From GWE2-40-63 sp050179685 (GTDB lineage: Bacteria > Bacteroidota > Bacteroidia > Bacteroidales > SZUA-534): DNA of 64,000 nt. Numbering within the stretch: position 1 is the stretch's first letter; the number at the start of each line of letters is the position of its first letter. The notes under the pieces are model-generated. The model did not search any database, had not been told where the DNA came from, and was given only the letters and a program-made list of their open reading frames with translations. Shown piece after piece: positions 36,032 through 45,540 of this stretch. The stretch covers positions 57,880 through 121,879 of the forward strand of contig JBFXEW010000013.1 in assembly GCA_050179685.1 (NCBI GenBank), read 5' to 3'. The position numbers and the translations under genes are program-made.

Positions 36032-36559
36032 TTACTGCTTTATACCCTGAAAATGCAAATCATCCGAGGAATCATTTCTGTTCATCTGAAAGGTGTATGA
36101 AAAGCTGTGATTTACCCTATTAAAACCGCCAAAGTGTTCATCACCTTCTTTATGTTCTTCACTCTTGTGGTGCATCCATTCTGTTTCACCCTTATGCATA
36201 TCATCCATCATTCCACCCATATGTCCGTCTCCGAGCATGTGTCCATACATGTCGTCAAAGTCATCACCGGTGTAGCACACGTAAGCACTATCGTTGTGAT
36301 GGTAATAATTCATTACAAAGGTGGTATCGAAATTTTCTGAATAACAATGCACCTGAATTTCATTTTCGCCCGATATGGTAATTTCAGAAGAAGCAGCTAT
36401 ACTTTCTGAATTTTCCGTGGTGCTTTTAACTATTAAACCTGTCAAAGTGCCTTGATAAATACCTTCAATGTTTGATTCATTGGTTTCTTCTTTTCCACAG
36501 GCTGTAAACAGAACCAATAATGCTACTGCAATACCTGAAAATCTTATTAAATACTTCAT
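36032..36559 (-). CDS. His/Met-rich lipoprotein of the metal-efflux island
   Basis: About 175 residues. The lipobox is LFTAC (Cys at about residue 21), so it is probably anchored to a membrane facing the periplasm. The central part is a possible lipocalin-like strand domain, followed by a His- and Met-rich run (HMLGDGHMGGMMDDMHKG, then HHKSEEH) that should bind metal. ATG 36559 is used; the longer frame to 36607 has no lipoprotein N terminus. I know no named family for it. Its place in the operon supports a metal buffer or sensor role, which is inference. Confidence 0.7.
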   Translation of the reverse strand: MKYLIRFSGIAVALLVLFTACGKEETNESNIEGIYQGTLTGLIVKSTTENSESIAASSEITISGENEIQVHCYSENFDTTFVMNYYHHNDSAYVCYTGDDFDDMYGHMLGDGHMGGMMDDMHKGETEWMHHKSEEHKEGDEHFGGFNRVNHSFSYTFQMNRNDSSDDLHFQGIKQ

Positions 36560-36610
36560 AATTATAGTTTTAAATATTACACGTTGATTCTTACAATTAT
36601 TAATCACCTA

Positions 36611-36997
36611 TTAAAGTGAGGCGATAACCCGCTCAAGTTTTGCTTTAATGTCTCCGGCAATACCGGCAAGCTTTCCATTATCAACAGCCATCATCGATGC
36701 TGTAGGATCGACGGCAGCCACTTCCACCTGGTTATCACCAGTTTCCTGCACAATTACATTGCATGGGAGCATGGTACCAATTTTATCTTCGTGCTGAAGT
36801 GCTTTGTAGGCGTTAGGTGGATTACATGCGCCAAGAATTTTATATTTCCTGAAATCAACATTGAGTTTTTCTTTTAATTTTTCCTGAATATCAATTTCGG
36901 ATAATATTCCAAAACCTTCTTTTTCCAATGCGTTTGATACAAGCTCAACAGTAGTGTCAAAATCTGCTGCTATTGTTTTGTTTATGTAGTATTTCAT
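36611..36997 (-). CDS. DUF302 domain protein
   Basis: A 128-residue protein of the DUF302 family. It has the family's ordered segments: FDTTVELVSNALEKEGFGILSEIDIQEKLK, YKILGACNPPNAYKAL and IGTMLPCNVIVQE. Two cysteines (in ACNPP and LPCNV) sit in positions conserved in DUF302 and may bind metal. ATG 36997 is used, since the frame to 37078 overlaps the adaptor gene. It lies inside the efflux operon, as do many DUF302 genes near metal and redox genes. Exact function unknown. Confidence 0.85.
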   Translation of the reverse strand: MKYYINKTIAADFDTTVELVSNALEKEGFGILSEIDIQEKLKEKLNVDFRKYKILGACNPPNAYKALQHEDKIGTMLPCNVIVQETGDNQVEVAAVDPTASMMAVDNGKLAGIAGDIKAKLERVIASL

Positions 36998-37028
36998 GAT
37001 TGTCAAATTTTTAAGTTTAATAAAATGA

Positions 37029-38843
37029 TTACTTAATTTCTTTGGTAACTTCTCCGCAAGTAAGCATCGAACTTCCAAAGTAGGGGTTTCTGATTTCCTT
37101 TTCCGAGCTTAACCAGTCGGCCCCTTTGTTGTTATCGGCCATGGGGCAATGCTGGACGTAAATGGTATTGCCAAGGGGAGTGAATGTGACGGTCATTTCA
37201 ATCATCGTAACAGAAACTGATTGAAAGGCTTTTCGCAGTTTTTCAATATCGGAATAATGCTGAACATGCGCTAAACTATTGTTTAGCTTGCCCTGAAAGG
37301 ACATCCATGCATTGTGAGCATCGCCTTTAAACAGGTTCATGTTGATTTTTTTCAATTCTGACTTCATCTCTGCTGCATTTTTTTGAGCTTCTTTGAAATC
37401 GTCGTTGGTCAAGGCATCTTTCCATTCCAGGTATGCAATATATATAGGTTGTAAAGCCTTTTTTGCCTGCCTGTTAATGGACAAAGATTTTGGTGCTTCA
37501 GCCCGTGGTTTTTCCTCTTGTACTTCGTGTGTAGTGCTTCCTTCTGTAGCCGCGCCCCCATGATTGTGTCCTAACATCACTTGTCCTCCGCCACCGGACG
37601 GACTCATCATACTGGGTTTTCCCGCCAATTGAGCGGCGGCATCGATGCTGAATGTGCCGTTTACCGCAATTTCTTCGCCTTCCATTAAACCACTTTCAAT
37701 GATATAACTTTCTCCCAAAGCGGCACCCAAAGTCACTTCACGCATGATAAAACTAACCCCTTGTTCAGAACTTGATTTAATGTAAACAACAGAGCGTTTA
37801 CCCGTCCACATTACGGCTGTTTTTGGCACAACAAGTAATTTTGACTTCCCTTTCAATTCGGCTTCAACCACGCCCGAAGCAAACATTTCCGGTTTTAGTT
37901 TTCCGTTTGCATTGTTGTATTCAACTCTTGCTTTTGCCACTCGTGTTTTTGGGTCAATCACGGGATCGAGATAAGTTATAGTATTTATAAATGACTCGCC
38001 AGGCAAAGAGGCTACAGTAAAATCTACTTTATTTCCTTTTTTTACCCATGCCAGGTCCGATTCATAAACATCAAATAAAACCCATACTTTGGAAAGGTCG
38101 GTTATTTCATAAATTGCTTCTCCCCCACGAATATAATCGCCCGGATTTATCATTTTTTTTGTTACATAACCTGAAACATCGGCTTGAACCGGAAATTTCT
38201 CTTGTATCTTACCTGAAGTCAGCATGGCATCAATTTGCTTGTCAGACAACTTCCAGTTTTTTAACTTTTCTTTTACCGATGCAAATAATTGAGGCTGTGG
38301 TTCAGCAATTTTCTCCGCTTCGAACAATTCCTCCTGTGCCGTTACCAAATCGGGGGAATACACATAGGCAATGGTTTGCCCTTTATTCACATATTCACCG
38401 GTAAAATTCACCAGCAATTTTTCAATTCTACCCGGAATATGCGATGATTGCGAATAAACCAAACGTTCGTCGGCCTGCACTTTACCATTTAAACGAACTT
38501 GTTTAACCGGATGTATTGAGCCAACAATTGCTGTACTTACGTTAGCCAGTTGCATTGCCGTAGGCGACATACTTATAGCCTTGGGATCAACCCCGGCATT
38601 TTGATCATCTTCCAGTGGGATTAAGTCCATTCCGCAAATGGGGCAATCGCCCTGCTCGCTTTGTCGGATTTGTGGATGCATGGAGCAGGTCCATACTTTT
38701 TCTCCGTTTATTTCCGTTTCAATGTGTTCGTGGTCATCATGAGAATTACTTTTGTTCCCTCCAAATATCAACCATCCTGCCAGTAAACCAAGAACAAATA
38801 TTACTGCGGCAATTATTATTGTTTTTTTATCTGGTGCTTTCAT
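37029..38843 (-). CDS. cusB: CusB-type periplasmic adaptor of metal RND efflux pump
   Basis: A 604-residue membrane fusion protein. An N-terminal anchor helix (residues 7-28) precedes a heavy-metal-binding domain with WTCSMHPQIRQSEQGDCPICGMD (Cys53, His56, Cys67, Cys70, split here for reading), the hallmark of the Cu/Ag type. The barrel, lipoyl and helical hairpin follow (SHIPGRIEKL to GYVTKKMINPGDYIRGG). A further ~150-residue C-terminal domain resembles DUF3347. It bridges CusA in the inner membrane and CusC in the outer. It lies 1 base after the TolC gene. Confidence 0.9.
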   Translation of the reverse strand: MKAPDKKTIIIAAVIFVLGLLAGWLIFGGNKSNSHDDHEHIETEINGEKVWTCSMHPQIRQSEQGDCPICGMDLIPLEDDQNAGVDPKAISMSPTAMQLANVSTAIVGSIHPVKQVRLNGKVQADERLVYSQSSHIPGRIEKLLVNFTGEYVNKGQTIAYVYSPDLVTAQEELFEAEKIAEPQPQLFASVKEKLKNWKLSDKQIDAMLTSGKIQEKFPVQADVSGYVTKKMINPGDYIRGGEAIYEITDLSKVWVLFDVYESDLAWVKKGNKVDFTVASLPGESFINTITYLDPVIDPKTRVAKARVEYNNANGKLKPEMFASGVVEAELKGKSKLLVVPKTAVMWTGKRSVVYIKSSSEQGVSFIMREVTLGAALGESYIIESGLMEGEEIAVNGTFSIDAAAQLAGKPSMMSPSGGGGQVMLGHNHGGAATEGSTTHEVQEEKPRAEAPKSLSINRQAKKALQPIYIAYLEWKDALTNDDFKEAQKNAAEMKSELKKINMNLFKGDAHNAWMSFQGKLNNSLAHVQHYSDIEKLRKAFQSVSVTMIEMTVTFTPLGNTIYVQHCPMADNNKGADWLSSEKEIRNPYFGSSMLTCGEVTKEIK

Positions 38844-38844
38844 T

Positions 38845-40071
38845 TTAATGCGATTTTGATGTTAAATAATTGATTTTTGCCAGGGCTAGCTGGTATTGAG
38901 TCAAAGCTGTTGCACTCATTTTCTGATATTTTAGTAACTGCTGCTGCATTCGCAATACTTCTTCGAACTCCTTACCGGAATTGCCATACGAAGTAAAAAG
39001 CAGGTTTAACGATTGCTCAGAGGTTTGTACTTGTTGTTTGTAAAGTGATACTAATTGCAATTGCTGTTGAACCTGAAACCAGGCCATTTCATATTCAGAA
39101 ATGAGTGTATTCGCTACTTCTTGTTTCTGAAACGCATAGCTTTCCTGCAACAAACGAGCTTCTTTTACTGAAGCTTTGTACTTGCCTCTGAAAACAGGGA
39201 TGCTAACACTTATCATGGGCATAATAACATCTTTGCCATTATCGGTCGATGTAATATCGTTGCGTTCGCCAACCAGCACATAATCGAGTCCCAACCCAAA
39301 TTTTGGCAGGCCCTGTTTATGAGCCGCAAGTTCCGTGGCCTTTACTGCCTGTAATTTTAAATCCAGCGCTTTTAATTTTGGGTTTGATGCAATCAACGAA
39401 TCTTTTCTGTAGCTATCGGCCAGAATTGCCGGTATTATTGAGTCGCTGATGTGCACTATTTCATTTTCCGGCCGGTTTAAAAGCTTATTGAAAGTAGTTA
39501 ATAAGGGCTTTTCCTTATCGCTCAAAATATCCAAATTGATTTGAGCATCTTTTAGCATAATATCCACCCGTAAAACATCGACCAGGGTTCCTTTTCCGTT
39601 TTTGAAATTCTGATTTGCAATGGTTTTGTAGGATTCCAAAATACTTATATTCTCCTGTTCAATGCGAATCCATTCATTTAATTCATACAAAGGATAATAA
39701 GCGGAAGCCACTTGCAAATAAAGTTTGTTCCGTGCATCAATAAAGCTTTGGAATTTTGATTCTGCCATTAAGGCTGCGGCATCACCCTGCGCTTTTAATG
39801 TACCAAACCACGGGAACATTTGTGTAAGGGAAAACTTTGCCTGTTGCGGCCCAACTCTGGTTTCAACCGGTGAAATAAAATAACCGAAAGAAAAAGTTGG
39901 GTCGGGCAAAGCGTTTACCTGCGGCGCTTTTTGCAAGGCTGCCTCATACTCTTTATACATTGCCTGTAAGCCGGGATTGTTTTCAGCAGCTATTTTAAAA
40001 TAATCGTCGAGTGTTTGAGCAAAATTCATCGTACTATACAATAGCATTGCAAATAACATATATAGCTTCAT
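38845..40071 (-). CDS. cusC: TolC-family outer-membrane efflux channel
   Basis: A 408-residue outer-membrane factor with a signal peptide (to FAQ at about 19) and two long repeats of coiled-coil and strand regions, seen for instance in LDDYFKIAAENNPGLQAMYKEYEAAL and ARLLQESYAFQKQEVANTLISEYEMAWFQVQQQLQLV. It would form the exit duct of the CusA-CusB pump. It sits two bases after the permease gene and one base before the adaptor gene, so all three are translated together. Confidence 0.9.
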   Translation of the reverse strand: MKLYMLFAMLLYSTMNFAQTLDDYFKIAAENNPGLQAMYKEYEAALQKAPQVNALPDPTFSFGYFISPVETRVGPQQAKFSLTQMFPWFGTLKAQGDAAALMAESKFQSFIDARNKLYLQVASAYYPLYELNEWIRIEQENISILESYKTIANQNFKNGKGTLVDVLRVDIMLKDAQINLDILSDKEKPLLTTFNKLLNRPENEIVHISDSIIPAILADSYRKDSLIASNPKLKALDLKLQAVKATELAAHKQGLPKFGLGLDYVLVGERNDITSTDNGKDVIMPMISVSIPVFRGKYKASVKEARLLQESYAFQKQEVANTLISEYEMAWFQVQQQLQLVSLYKQQVQTSEQSLNLLFTSYGNSGKEFEEVLRMQQQLLKYQKMSATALTQYQLALAKINYLTSKSH

Positions 40072-40073
40072 AA

Positions 40074-43000
40074 TTATGATTTTTTTAGTTTATTCTCTTC
40101 ACGCATGCAGTAAAGCGTGGGAACAATATAATACGTAATGGCTGCCACAATCATTCCACCAAAAGCCGGGATCGCCATTGGCACCATAATGTCGGCCCCA
40201 CGTCCGGTTGAAGTCAGTACCGGCAGCAAGGCAATTATGGTAGTTGTGGTTGTCATTACAGCAGGCCTTATTCTTCGCTCTCCGGCTTCTACAACAGCAG
40301 CCCTGATTTCCTTAATGGTTTTAGTCCGGTTTCGTTCAAAGCTTTGGTCAAGATAGGTTCCCATCAACACTCCGTCGTCAGTGGCCAATCCAAAGAGGGC
40401 AATAAAACCCACCCAAACGGCAACACTCAGGTTGACGGTGCCCATTTGAAAAAGCTCGCGGATATTTGTTCCAAAAACCGTAAAATCGGCAAACCAACCC
40501 TGGCTATAAAGCCAGAGCATAATGAAACCTCCGCTAAAAGCCATGGCCACTCCGGTAAAAATCATGAGCGAAGTGGTTACCGACTTGAATTGAAAGTAAA
40601 GTATCAGGAAGATGATTAAAAAAACAAGGGGAACAATAATGCTCAAGCGTTTTTCGGCACGAACCTGGTTCTCGTAACTGCCTGAGAATTTATAATTCAC
40701 CCCTGCCGGAACAAGCAATTCCCCGGCATCAATTTTTTGTTGAATCATTTCCTGTGCATCGTTCACAACGCCTACCTCAGAAAAGCCTTCCCTTTTATCA
40801 AACAGCACATAGCCTACCAGAAAAGTATTCTCACTTTTTATGGCCTGTGGCCCGCGTACATATTCAATAGTTACCAACTGATTCAGCGGGATTTGTGCTC
40901 CGGTGGGTGTTGGGATAAGAATTTTTCCAAGCGATTCCGGGTCGTCCCTTAACTCCCTCGGATAACGGACCCGTATAGGAAAACGCTCACGTCCTTCAAC
41001 GGAAGATGAAATTTTCATTCCCCCAACAGCCGTTTCAATGGTTTGCTGCACATCCTCAATGTTTAAGCCATAGCGGGAAATTTCTTCGCGGTTTATGTTC
41101 AGGTGAATGTAGGGTTTCCCCACAATTCGATCGGCAAAGGCAGCTTCGGCTTTTACCGAGGGTACTTCTTTAAGAATGCCTTCCAGCTTTAATCCAAATT
41201 CCTCAATGGTTTTAAGGTCGGGACCAAAAACTTTGATACCCATAGGAGCCCTCATTCCGGTTTGCAACATAACCAAACGCGTTTCGATGGGCTGTAGCTT
41301 TGGCGCCGAGGTCACACCCGGTATTTTTGTTACGGCCACTATTTCTTTCCAAATGTCATCGGATGATTTTATGTGTTTACGCCAGTTTCTGAAATAATTT
41401 CCCTGCTTATCCGGTATCAATTCTTCTAAAGAAATACCACGCGACAACAGATCCTCGTTGGTTAAAGCGTCTCCACTGGTCAATACAAAACGGCCATTCT
41501 TATCGGTTTTAAAGCGCATACGATGCCCTTTGTCATCGAGAGCATACTCTGGTTTGTAATTGATTACATTTTCGTACATGGAAACCGGTGCCGGGTCGAG
41601 TGCCGATTCTACCCTGCCTGACTTACCCACGGAAAGTTCCACTTCAGGGATATTTGTCAGCAACATATCTAACTGTCCAACTATTTTCCGGTTGTACTCA
41701 ACCCCCGAATGTGGCATAGCGGTTGGCATGAGCAAAAAGCTGCCTTCATCGAGCGAGGGCATAAACTCTTTTCCCATTCCAGGGAAGGCATGGTTCAATC
41801 CTGACCAAACAGAAGTTGTTCGAATGTTCCAACCCATTTTGTCCGTTCCGTTTGCCAGGAATCCGAAAATAGTTGAGAATCCCATCCAAACATTCACTGC
41901 TAACAGCATCACCAGGGTCGGAATCAGTAAAAACGTCACTTTGTGGTTCAAACACCAGCGTAAAATTCTTTTATAGGAAAATTGGAGTAAACTAAAGGCC
42001 CCTAAAATAAAGCCAACCAAAAGTGCAACAAAAACAAAGTTGAGCAGCACACTTTTACCAGCCCCAAGTGGCAACCAGTATTTTGCCAAAAGCCATACAA
42101 CCCCTACTACCACTAAAACCAATTCAATGTTTTCAAGGGCTGTGCGGAAAAATGCTTTCTTAAATAGTTTTTTATCAGCGATTAGCGGTTTAAGAAATGG
42201 AATACTTCCAAATAATATCAGCAAGATTCCCGCCCAGGCAAGCCCATAGAATAATCCAAAAACACCCGTTGCTATAAGTAAATTATTGACCCACTTATTG
42301 TGACGGGGGCTCTTTATTTTAAAACCAAAGAACCAGTGAGCCAACGTAGGTAAAATAAATAGCGAAACAAGCAAAGCCGCTACCAAAGCAAAGGTTTTGG
42401 TAAATGCCAGCGGCCCGAATAATTTACCCTCGGCGGCCTGCATGGTAAAAACCGGGATAAAACTTACAATGGTGGTAGAAACTGCGGTTAGAATAGCGGA
42501 ACTAACTTCTGCCGAACCATTGTATATGGTTGTGATTAGCTTTTGTCCGGGTGGTGCTTCATCAACATGTTTGACAATGTTCTCCGAGAGAATTATTCCT
42601 AAATCGACCATGGTACCAATGGCAATGGCAATTCCGGATAGCGCCACAATATTGGCATCGACACCAAAATACCGCATGGCAATAAAAACCATGAGCACCG
42701 CAATGGGCAATAAGCTTGAAATAAGCACTGATGCCCGCAAGTTATAAATCATTACAATGATAACCAGTATGGTGATAAGAATCTGAAGTGAAAGGGCTTC
42801 CTCCAGTGTACCAAGAGTTTCATAAATTAATTCCGAACGGTCGTAAAATGGAACAATAGTGAGTTGGCTTACCGTACCGTTGGCCAATGTTTTTTTCGGC
42901 AAGCCGGGTGAAATCTCCGTAATTTTTTCTTTTACATTGTTAATCACCTGCAATGGATTAGCCCCATACCGTGCTACCACCACACCGCCTACTACTTCTG

Positions 43001-43892
43001 CGCCGTCTTTATCGAGTGCACCCCTTCGTGTTGCCGGACCAAGTGTTACTACACCTATGTCTCTAATCCGAATGGGAACGTTTTCCTGAACAGCCACTAC
43101 GGCTTTCTCAATATCTTCGGTCTTTTTCACATAACCTAAACCACGGACAAGGTATTCAGCCTGATTTATCTCGATGGTTTTAGCCCCCACATCACGATTC
43201 GATTTCTGTACCGCCTGCATCACCTTGTGTAAAGGAATATTGTAAGCTTTTAATGCATCGGGATTTACATCTATTTGGTATTCTTGCACATACCCACCAA
43301 TGGATGCTACTTCCGATACACCTTCGGTTGCATTTAGTCCATATTTTACATAAAAATCCTGAACGGTGCGTATTTCGTGTAAATCCCAGCCCCCAGTCGG
43401 GTTTCCATCCTTATCACGCCCTTCGAGCGTGTACCAGTAAACCTGCCCCAAAGCAGTTGCATCTGGACCCAATGTGGGTTGCACACCATCGGGCAATAGT
43501 CCGGAGGGGAGTGAACTTAACTTTTCCAATATTCGTGAGCGTGACCAGTAAAATTCTATATCTTCATCAAAAATGATGTAGATACTGGAAAAACCAAAAA
43601 TAGATGAACTACGAATGGTTTTCACTCCGGGAATACCCAAAAGATAGGTTGTTAACGGATAGGAAATCTGGTCTTCGATGTCTTGTGGCGACCGTCCGTT
43701 CCAGGGGGTAAAAACAATCTGCTGGTTTTCACCAATGTCTGGAATGGCATCGACCGGAACCGGGTCGGATGGTAAAGCACCCACCTGCCACCCGAAAGGA
43801 GCGGTAACAATACCCCATGCTACCATACCTGTGAGAAGTAGTACAGTAACCAACTTATTCTCTAAAAAGTACTTTATGGCTTTATTGAGCAT
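40074..43892 (-). CDS. cusA: CusA/CzcA-family metal efflux RND permease
   Basis: A 1272-residue RND pump. The heavy-metal hallmarks are present: the first membrane helix and DPVPVDAIPDIGENQQIVFT, AIAIGTMVDLGIILSENIVKH (helix 4), Met-containing LLMPTAMPHSG and LQTGMRAPMGIKVFG, and the second-half GLATDDGVLMGTYLDQSF with the proton-relay acids. The chain exceeds the usual ~1040 residues: about 110 extra residues with three or four hydrophobic segments lie near residues 527-642. Methionine motifs favour Cu/Ag over Zn/Co. It starts the three-gene pump unit. Confidence 0.93.
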   Translation of the reverse strand: MLNKAIKYFLENKLVTVLLLTGMVAWGIVTAPFGWQVGALPSDPVPVDAIPDIGENQQIVFTPWNGRSPQDIEDQISYPLTTYLLGIPGVKTIRSSSIFGFSSIYIIFDEDIEFYWSRSRILEKLSSLPSGLLPDGVQPTLGPDATALGQVYWYTLEGRDKDGNPTGGWDLHEIRTVQDFYVKYGLNATEGVSEVASIGGYVQEYQIDVNPDALKAYNIPLHKVMQAVQKSNRDVGAKTIEINQAEYLVRGLGYVKKTEDIEKAVVAVQENVPIRIRDIGVVTLGPATRRGALDKDGAEVVGGVVVARYGANPLQVINNVKEKITEISPGLPKKTLANGTVSQLTIVPFYDRSELIYETLGTLEEALSLQILITILVIIVMIYNLRASVLISSLLPIAVLMVFIAMRYFGVDANIVALSGIAIAIGTMVDLGIILSENIVKHVDEAPPGQKLITTIYNGSAEVSSAILTAVSTTIVSFIPVFTMQAAEGKLFGPLAFTKTFALVAALLVSLFILPTLAHWFFGFKIKSPRHNKWVNNLLIATGVFGLFYGLAWAGILLILFGSIPFLKPLIADKKLFKKAFFRTALENIELVLVVVGVVWLLAKYWLPLGAGKSVLLNFVFVALLVGFILGAFSLLQFSYKRILRWCLNHKVTFLLIPTLVMLLAVNVWMGFSTIFGFLANGTDKMGWNIRTTSVWSGLNHAFPGMGKEFMPSLDEGSFLLMPTAMPHSGVEYNRKIVGQLDMLLTNIPEVELSVGKSGRVESALDPAPVSMYENVINYKPEYALDDKGHRMRFKTDKNGRFVLTSGDALTNEDLLSRGISLEELIPDKQGNYFRNWRKHIKSSDDIWKEIVAVTKIPGVTSAPKLQPIETRLVMLQTGMRAPMGIKVFGPDLKTIEEFGLKLEGILKEVPSVKAEAAFADRIVGKPYIHLNINREEISRYGLNIEDVQQTIETAVGGMKISSSVEGRERFPIRVRYPRELRDDPESLGKILIPTPTGAQIPLNQLVTIEYVRGPQAIKSENTFLVGYVLFDKREGFSEVGVVNDAQEMIQQKIDAGELLVPAGVNYKFSGSYENQVRAEKRLSIIVPLVFLIIFLILYFQFKSVTTSLMIFTGVAMAFSGGFIMLWLYSQGWFADFTVFGTNIRELFQMGTVNLSVAVWVGFIALFGLATDDGVLMGTYLDQSFERNRTKTIKEIRAAVVEAGERRIRPAVMTTTTTIIALLPVLTSTGRGADIMVPMAIPAFGGMIVAAITYYIVPTLYCMREENKLKKS

Positions 43893-43930
43893 AGAAAATG
43901 ATTTTAAATGAATTATGACTTAGCTAATTT

Positions 43931-44008
43931 GCTGATGCGTTGATGTGCTGATGCGTTGATGTGCTGATGCGTTGATGTGCTGATGTGCTGATGTGCTGAT
44001 GTGCTGAT
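43931..44008. repeat. 8-bp tandem repeat array
   Basis: Nine and a half units of an 8-base repeat: GCTGATGC and GTTGATGT alternate three times, then GCTGATGT three times and a partial unit. It lies between the HYC_CC_PP gene and cusA, 5' of the cusA start. Copy number is likely unstable. Confidence 0.9.
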
Positions 44009-44120
44009 TGCTATTTGTCTGTTATCAAATTTTACGGAACTCCGGTTAACCCAAATGGAAAAGCACAACGCCAAAAGCCACACTACGCTTGCAGCATGGT
44101 ATTAATCATTCTTTAAAAAA

Positions 44121-44549
44121 TCAAATTAAGAAAGTTTGAAAAAGAACCTGAAGGTCTTGTTCAAGGGGAGGTGGGGAATAATCGGTAAAGGATTGAGGAG
44201 CGATACCAGCATACAACCCGAAATTTGCCGTGGCATAAATAAATGCTAAGGCAAAATCGACCGAAAATTTAAACGAAGTGGCATCTTTTACGAATTCATC
44301 GGTAACCTGAATGGTTTGGTATTGGTTTTCGCAACAGGGAACGTTTTCGATGGTGACTTTGTGGGTGTTTGTTTCGTCTGTTACGCTGCATGATAACATC
44401 CCATCGGACATGCCACAACCCAAATGGGTTTCACCCAACATTAACTTTGACTCCACGGTTTTACCACCGCAATAGTGGGTGCCCACGATAAAGCTCATGT
44501 GGCTTACCAGGAGGATAAAAGATAATGTTATGGCAAAAACTTTTTTCAT
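44121..44549 (-). CDS. HYC_CC_PP family protein
   Basis: A 142-residue exported protein with the motifs that name the family: THYCGG near residue 25, a CC pair in VPCCEN near 72, and a late PPP in TDYSPPPLEQD. The N terminus is a signal peptide (MKKVFAITLSFILLVSHMSF). Other cysteines (GCGM, LSC) suggest soft-metal binding. Family members are common near copper efflux pumps in Bacteroidota. ATG 44549 is used rather than an upstream in-frame codon at 44567. It is probably the first gene of the metal island. Confidence 0.85.
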   Translation of the reverse strand: MKKVFAITLSFILLVSHMSFIVGTHYCGGKTVESKLMLGETHLGCGMSDGMLSCSVTDETNTHKVTIENVPCCENQYQTIQVTDEFVKDATSFKFSVDFALAFIYATANFGLYAGIAPQSFTDYSPPPLEQDLQVLFQTFLI

Positions 44550-44845
44550 CACTTTAGTAAAACGCAAAAATACAATAAATGTTTCTGTTTAATTGTTAAG
44601 AGTATGTTAAGCAGGATAATTGTTTCGGCAACTGGTTGACGAATGCTTTGGTACCGTATGTTTTTTTAACTGATAGCCCTATGTACTGAATCTGCCCCAA
44701 ATAATGTAATTTTTGTTTTACGAAGGCTAACAAACAAAAACTGCCCGGGTCGAAAGCTAAGCGGGCAGCTTTTATGGCAGGCTTAAACCGCAATGAGTTA
44801 CTATTAGACCTGCTCCTAATTATACAAAGGGGTTGGGCTTTGTTC

Positions 44846-45505
44846 TTAGCTTTTTACTGTAATGCCCAAAGCTTCTAAAAGCTGTGGTTTATCTTCTAAA
44901 CCAATGCGAGCCACCGCATAAAACTCGCTCATCCAATAGCCCATAGTTGCCATGGCGGCATCTTTGGCTTTAGTGGCATTTTGCGATTCTCCCACTTCTT
45001 TTAAATATACTGTTCTTGCGTCTTCGATTTCAGTAATTAAGGTGTTTGCTTCCGCAAGCGATTCGGGAGTAATAGCCAAACGGGAAAGTTTGGTTTGGAT
45101 ATCGGTATCGGAGGTTGCCAGACTGTAAAATTTTTTAACCCCCTCGAACCAGTTGATGTAAGTATCGGGCATCTCGCCGGTAATTGCCAATTTGTTAGCA
45201 GTTAAACTATCGTCACGGAAAACCACTTTGGCTTTTTTCCGATGTGTCTTATAGATTTTAGTCAGAGCCGCTTTTTTGCTGGAAAAAACAGCGTAAGCAG
45301 CTGAGGTTTCGTCATCCTCGGTTTTGTTGAGGTCGTAAACGGAACGGGTTTGGGCCAACAGGTTTTTGCCTTCGGTGATTTTTGCCGGGTTATAACCCAG
45401 TTCAGCCATAGCGGTAGCAATTTCGGGCTGGTTTTCGGCATTTTCCAAAGAAACGCGGTAACGCTCCAATGAAACGGTTTCGGAGTTTTTAGGTCGTGTT
45501 GCCAT
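44846..45505 (-). CDS. Helical hypothetical protein downstream of a 21-bp array
   Basis: I do not recognise this 219-residue protein. It lacks a signal peptide or membrane helix and reads as all-alpha, with repeated Ala/Glu/Lys helices. Two similar blocks, AELGYNPAKITEGKNLLAQTRSVY and LAITPESLAEANTLITEIEDARTVY, suggest an internal duplication of a helical unit. Its start faces the 21-bp array at 45541-45735. Coding is well supported by length and codon pattern; function is unknown. Confidence 0.75.
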   Translation of the reverse strand: MATRPKNSETVSLERYRVSLENAENQPEIATAMAELGYNPAKITEGKNLLAQTRSVYDLNKTEDDETSAAYAVFSSKKAALTKIYKTHRKKAKVVFRDDSLTANKLAITGEMPDTYINWFEGVKKFYSLATSDTDIQTKLSRLAITPESLAEANTLITEIEDARTVYLKEVGESQNATKAKDAAMATMGYWMSEFYAVARIGLEDKPQLLEALGITVKS

Positions 45506-45540
45506 AATTACTAAATTTTAGGTTATAAAAAATACTAATT

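Noticed and set aside
44596..44793. A 65-residue minus-strand frame between the HYC_CC_PP and helical protein genes
   Set aside because: No family resemblance, no ribosome site and no supporting neighbour.
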